From assembly GCF_021155775.2 (NCBI RefSeq), contig NC_060232.1, positions 10,638,251-10,702,250 on the forward strand: a DNA stretch of 64,000 nucleotides, read 5' to 3'. This stretch comes from Neodiprion pinetum. Its lineage: Eukaryota > Arthropoda > Insecta > Hymenoptera > Diprionidae. The translations under genes were made by a program, and so were the position numbers. Each line of letters starts with the position of its first letter. Position 1 is the stretch's first letter. This document shows, piece after piece, positions 62,615 to 64,000 of the stretch. The notes beneath the pieces are model-generated. The model ran no database searches, was not told the origin of the DNA, and saw only the letters and a program-made list of their open reading frames with translations.

Positions 62615-64000
62615 TTGTTGTGCAACATTGTTTGGTCCTCATGCAAAAGAACAAGTTCATTTATCCCTCGGTTCCCATCACCTCGACACTTTTGCCATGC
62701 GTCATAATAAATTGTCATCAACATATAGGTATAAAGAAAGATGTCCTGAATGACTTATCAACGCCTAACCCAAACATGAAGCTAAAGCTAGGCCCGCCTC
62801 AGCAGCTAAGCGTGTTAAACTAAAAATGGCACAAATAGGTACAAACGGTGTACAAACGAGTGCAGTCGACAAAAAAATTTTATTTCAATGTCGGAGGCAA
62901 GATTCACGTAAGTAATTAACAGCACGGCATATCCTGCATTGCAGCATGATAAGTTTTGTAAGAAAATAATGATATATAATCTATATTTTTACCTATCGCA
63001 GTTTTCGAAGACGTCAATCAACAACGACCTAATGCATTTTCACGTGAATGTGATCATTTTATAACTTCGTGTAATAAGAATTTTGTGTAGTACAACAAAC
63101 CGGCCAAATATGAAGAAAATTGGAAGAGTGGCCGAGTTGGCAGGAAACGCCCCATGCATGCCTATGTAATGATTTTGCTGAGCGTAGGCGGTATAGTAGG
63201 AAGTGGTTACAGCTACTGTTTATGGACGTGGCTAATTTCCTCGCCTCGTGAATACGAAACGTATACATATACGTGTGAATAAGTGCGTGTCCACGCCAGT
63301 TGGAACCATTAGTAACGCAACAAATAACGATCAGCATTGCGGAATAAAAAAACATTTATTCACTGTACGGAGAAGCGCTTCGAATTCACAAGAACTGAAT
63401 TCCTTAACACACGCCGAATTTCCAAATCATAACCATGTACAAAGTTCTATCAAATATTCTATTAAGGCTGCGGCTCACATCACGATGTGTAACTCTGAAG
63501 CACTCGTCGGAACGCGATCGATTCCTTTAAATGCTTCGGTAGTTAAGTTTATAAAACATCAACCATCGACCTTCGTTGAACCAACTTCTCACCTGCCTGA
63601 AATTTCAATCGATCAAGACTGATCGGAAGGAGTTCCAATAACCAAGGTATACATCAATGCTTCAGCAATAATTCCACCACTTTGCACTCTCAGGTAGCTA
63701 ACCACATTTCATTACGAGGATGAAGAAGAAAAATCGCTATTTTACATCTTTAGGGATGTCCGAGATTTAATCAACGACTATAAACAAAATATACTTTAAT
63801 TTTTAAAAGTAAACTCCGTAAAAGTTATTTTTAAATTGCTCAACAATATCGACTTTTTAACCTGAGGTTTCGTTACCTTAACATTACTAACTTCAGCCTG
63901 ATATTTCATTCTCTCCTCGGGGGTTCGTTACTAAAACTTGTTAGTAATAGCTTCATCAAGTTGTTCACAAAGGTTCATCGATCGCATCTTCAAGTACACG
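62615..64000. other. Region downstream of the esterase; no recognisable gene
   Basis: A stop-free plus-strand frame at 63,248-63,622 has no ATG near its start and no recognisable domain; its composition is polar and mildly protein-like. No second esterase copy is visible, although tandem clusters are common in this family and one could lie beyond the window. Confidence 0.4.

Noticed and set aside
63124..63160. GAGTGGCCGAGTTGG resembling the 5' half of a Leu or Ser tRNA
   Set aside because: No B box or T arm at the right distance and no acceptor pairing.
63248..63622. 124-codon stop-free frame near the right end
   Set aside because: No ATG near the start, no splice acceptor that stands out, and no domain.

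Overview
This window is AT-rich eukaryotic genomic DNA. It has long stretches without genes, many microsatellites and homopolymer runs, spliced coding sequence with short GT-AG introns (72 to 426 bases), and short non-autonomous repeats. The one clear protein gene is an insect-type secreted carboxylesterase. Together with base composition and general texture this suggests an insect, most likely hymenopteran; a sawfly would fit, but that is a guess from style and no marker in the window proves it.

Layout. About 1-59.4 kb carries no protein gene I can identify with confidence. It holds simple repeats, fragments of at least three dispersed repeat families, and a few small open frames that look more protein-like than chance but match nothing I recognise. 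The best is a minus-strand frame at 40,004-40,327 laid out like a secreted peptide precursor. Two features in this part are firm. The first is a complete short transposon at 16,366-16,770, with 47-base terminal inverted repeats (44 of 47 matching) and an 8-base target duplication. The second is a signal recognition particle (7SL) RNA gene at about 53,009-53,308, ending in an eight-T run. A CACTG-ended repeat occurs as two near-complete, oppositely oriented copies (12.2-12.6 kb and 39.4-39.75 kb) plus two fragments. A second, fold-back repeat occurs at 50.9-51.5 kb, 44.14-44.4 kb and 13.13-13.2 kb.

The right end (59,485-62,401, plus strand) is a seven-exon carboxylesterase gene. I rebuilt it by splice-phase matching into a 565-residue reading frame with a signal peptide, an oxyanion HGG, a nucleophile elbow GQSTG, an acidic residue in RDDG and a histidine in PHGEEL, followed by a polyadenylation signal at 62,609. 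It departs from the usual family in two places: Thr after the catalytic Ser where Ala is usual, and Asp where the catalytic Glu is expected.

The genes here do not form a pathway. The 7SL RNA is a housekeeping Pol III gene and the esterase is an independent Pol II gene. I found no CRISPR array, operon or other multi-gene system. The most interesting material is the transposon with embedded GCGCATGCGC palindromes, the esterase active-site changes, the possible peptide precursor, and a 28-base perfect palindrome at 22,732-22,759.
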